DNA from: Deinococcus alpinitundrae
GTDB lineage: Bacteria > Deinococcota > Deinococci > Deinococcales > Deinococcaceae
Direction: 5' to 3'
DNA length: 64,000 nt
Assembly (NCBI RefSeq): GCF_009982895.1
Contig: NZ_WXZL01000008.1
Location: 135,534-199,533 of the forward strand
Shown: positions 63,847-64,000 of the stretch, one piece after another
Position numbering within the stretch: the first letter of the stretch is position 1
How the letters are laid out: the number at the start of each line of letters is the position of its first letter
Notes under the pieces: model-generated
The model's database searches: none
Told to the model about the DNA's origin: nothing
What the model saw: the letters and a program-made list of their open reading frames with translations, nothing else
Translations under genes and position numbers: made by a program

Positions 63847-64000
63847 CTAAGTAGGTGACAGTTTCTGGGCGCACGTGTGGAAGGCGCGGATAGACGCGCG
63901 TTCAGTGCTGCTCCAGAGCATATTGACGAGGGCAGTCTTGAGGGTATTGAGGCCGTACCGCATCACCGAAACGGCTAGACGTCCGTGAGCAAGTACCCAT
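63847..64000 (-). mobile_element. C-terminal end of an IS transposase (cut by window edge)
   Basis: On the minus strand the frame enters from beyond 64000 and reads HGRLAVSVMRYGLNTLKTAL, then FHTCAQKLSPT and a stop at 63847-63849. The pattern (small-residue HGR, V/L-R-Y/F-GL helix, ending shortly after) resembles the C termini of IS4-type transposases common in Deinococcus. Too short for a firm family call. It abuts the truncated membrane gene, which fits an insertion. Confidence 0.45.

Overview
The window (about 65% GC, read by eye) looks like a Deinococcus chromosome. The reasons are a ddrA gene with a radiation/desiccation-type operator, Thermus/Deinococcus-like AsnRS and IleRS, and a very common promoter layout in which a TANNNT -10 box lies only 6-7 nt before the start codon (leaderless mRNA). 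I see no rRNA, tRNA or CRISPR array.

Layout. 1-440: 3' end of trpA and its terminator. 600-2250: ddrA with an overlapping 46-codon membrane ORF, then a HAD phosphatase. 2376-5566: gap-pgk-tpiA glycolytic cluster. 5797-10539: phosphoesterase, lnt, a Xer-type recombinase beside a dif-like palindrome, a lipid kinase and a small lipoprotein. 10629-15112: hisS-aspS, an M24 peptidase and an RlpA-like protein. 15098-16550: mntH interrupted by an in-frame stop, under a DtxR/MntR-type operator. 16687-22046: a YbjN-domain protein, asnS, a RocB-like M20 peptidase, a 57-aa basic protein and lysC. 22127-28883: secreted alpha-amylase, HAD, then a tightly overlapping murein-peptide recycling operon (M19 dipeptidase, YkfC-like endopeptidase, Ala-Glu epimerase, MocA oxidoreductase, DUF6155-like protein). 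28885-34495 (minus): smpB, degenerate amidase, GerMN protein and smc. 34560-40198 (minus): TMEM175-type channel, two alpha/beta hydrolases, pdxT, pdxS and a LysM/M23 protein. 40311-45645: rho, and divergently a T-box leader, a small cupin gene and ileS. 45737-47771: acyltransferase and secreted hydrolase. 47949-55171: frameshifted mrr, ilvD, a cytochrome P450, an Asp/Glu racemase, a CrtC/AttH-like lipoprotein, a phosphatase, a phosphoesterase and a membrane protein. 55409-61665: LacI-regulated sugar ABC transporter with MocA and ThuA proteins and no ATPase gene. 61910-64000: a decayed end with a frameshifted aldo/keto reductase, an ABM-domain protein, a broken membrane-protein gene and a transposase tail.

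The genes are mostly housekeeping, arranged in short operons whose members overlap by 4 nt (ATGA/GTGA). The points that most deserve a second look are the small membrane protein coupled to ddrA, the dif-like site that coincides with the Xer gene promoter, the broken mntH behind an intact metal-responsive promoter, the catalytically degenerate amidase in the smc operon, the Ile-specific T-box placed before a cupin gene, the swapped GxHH signature of IleRS, and the cluster of homopolymer frameshifts at the right end.
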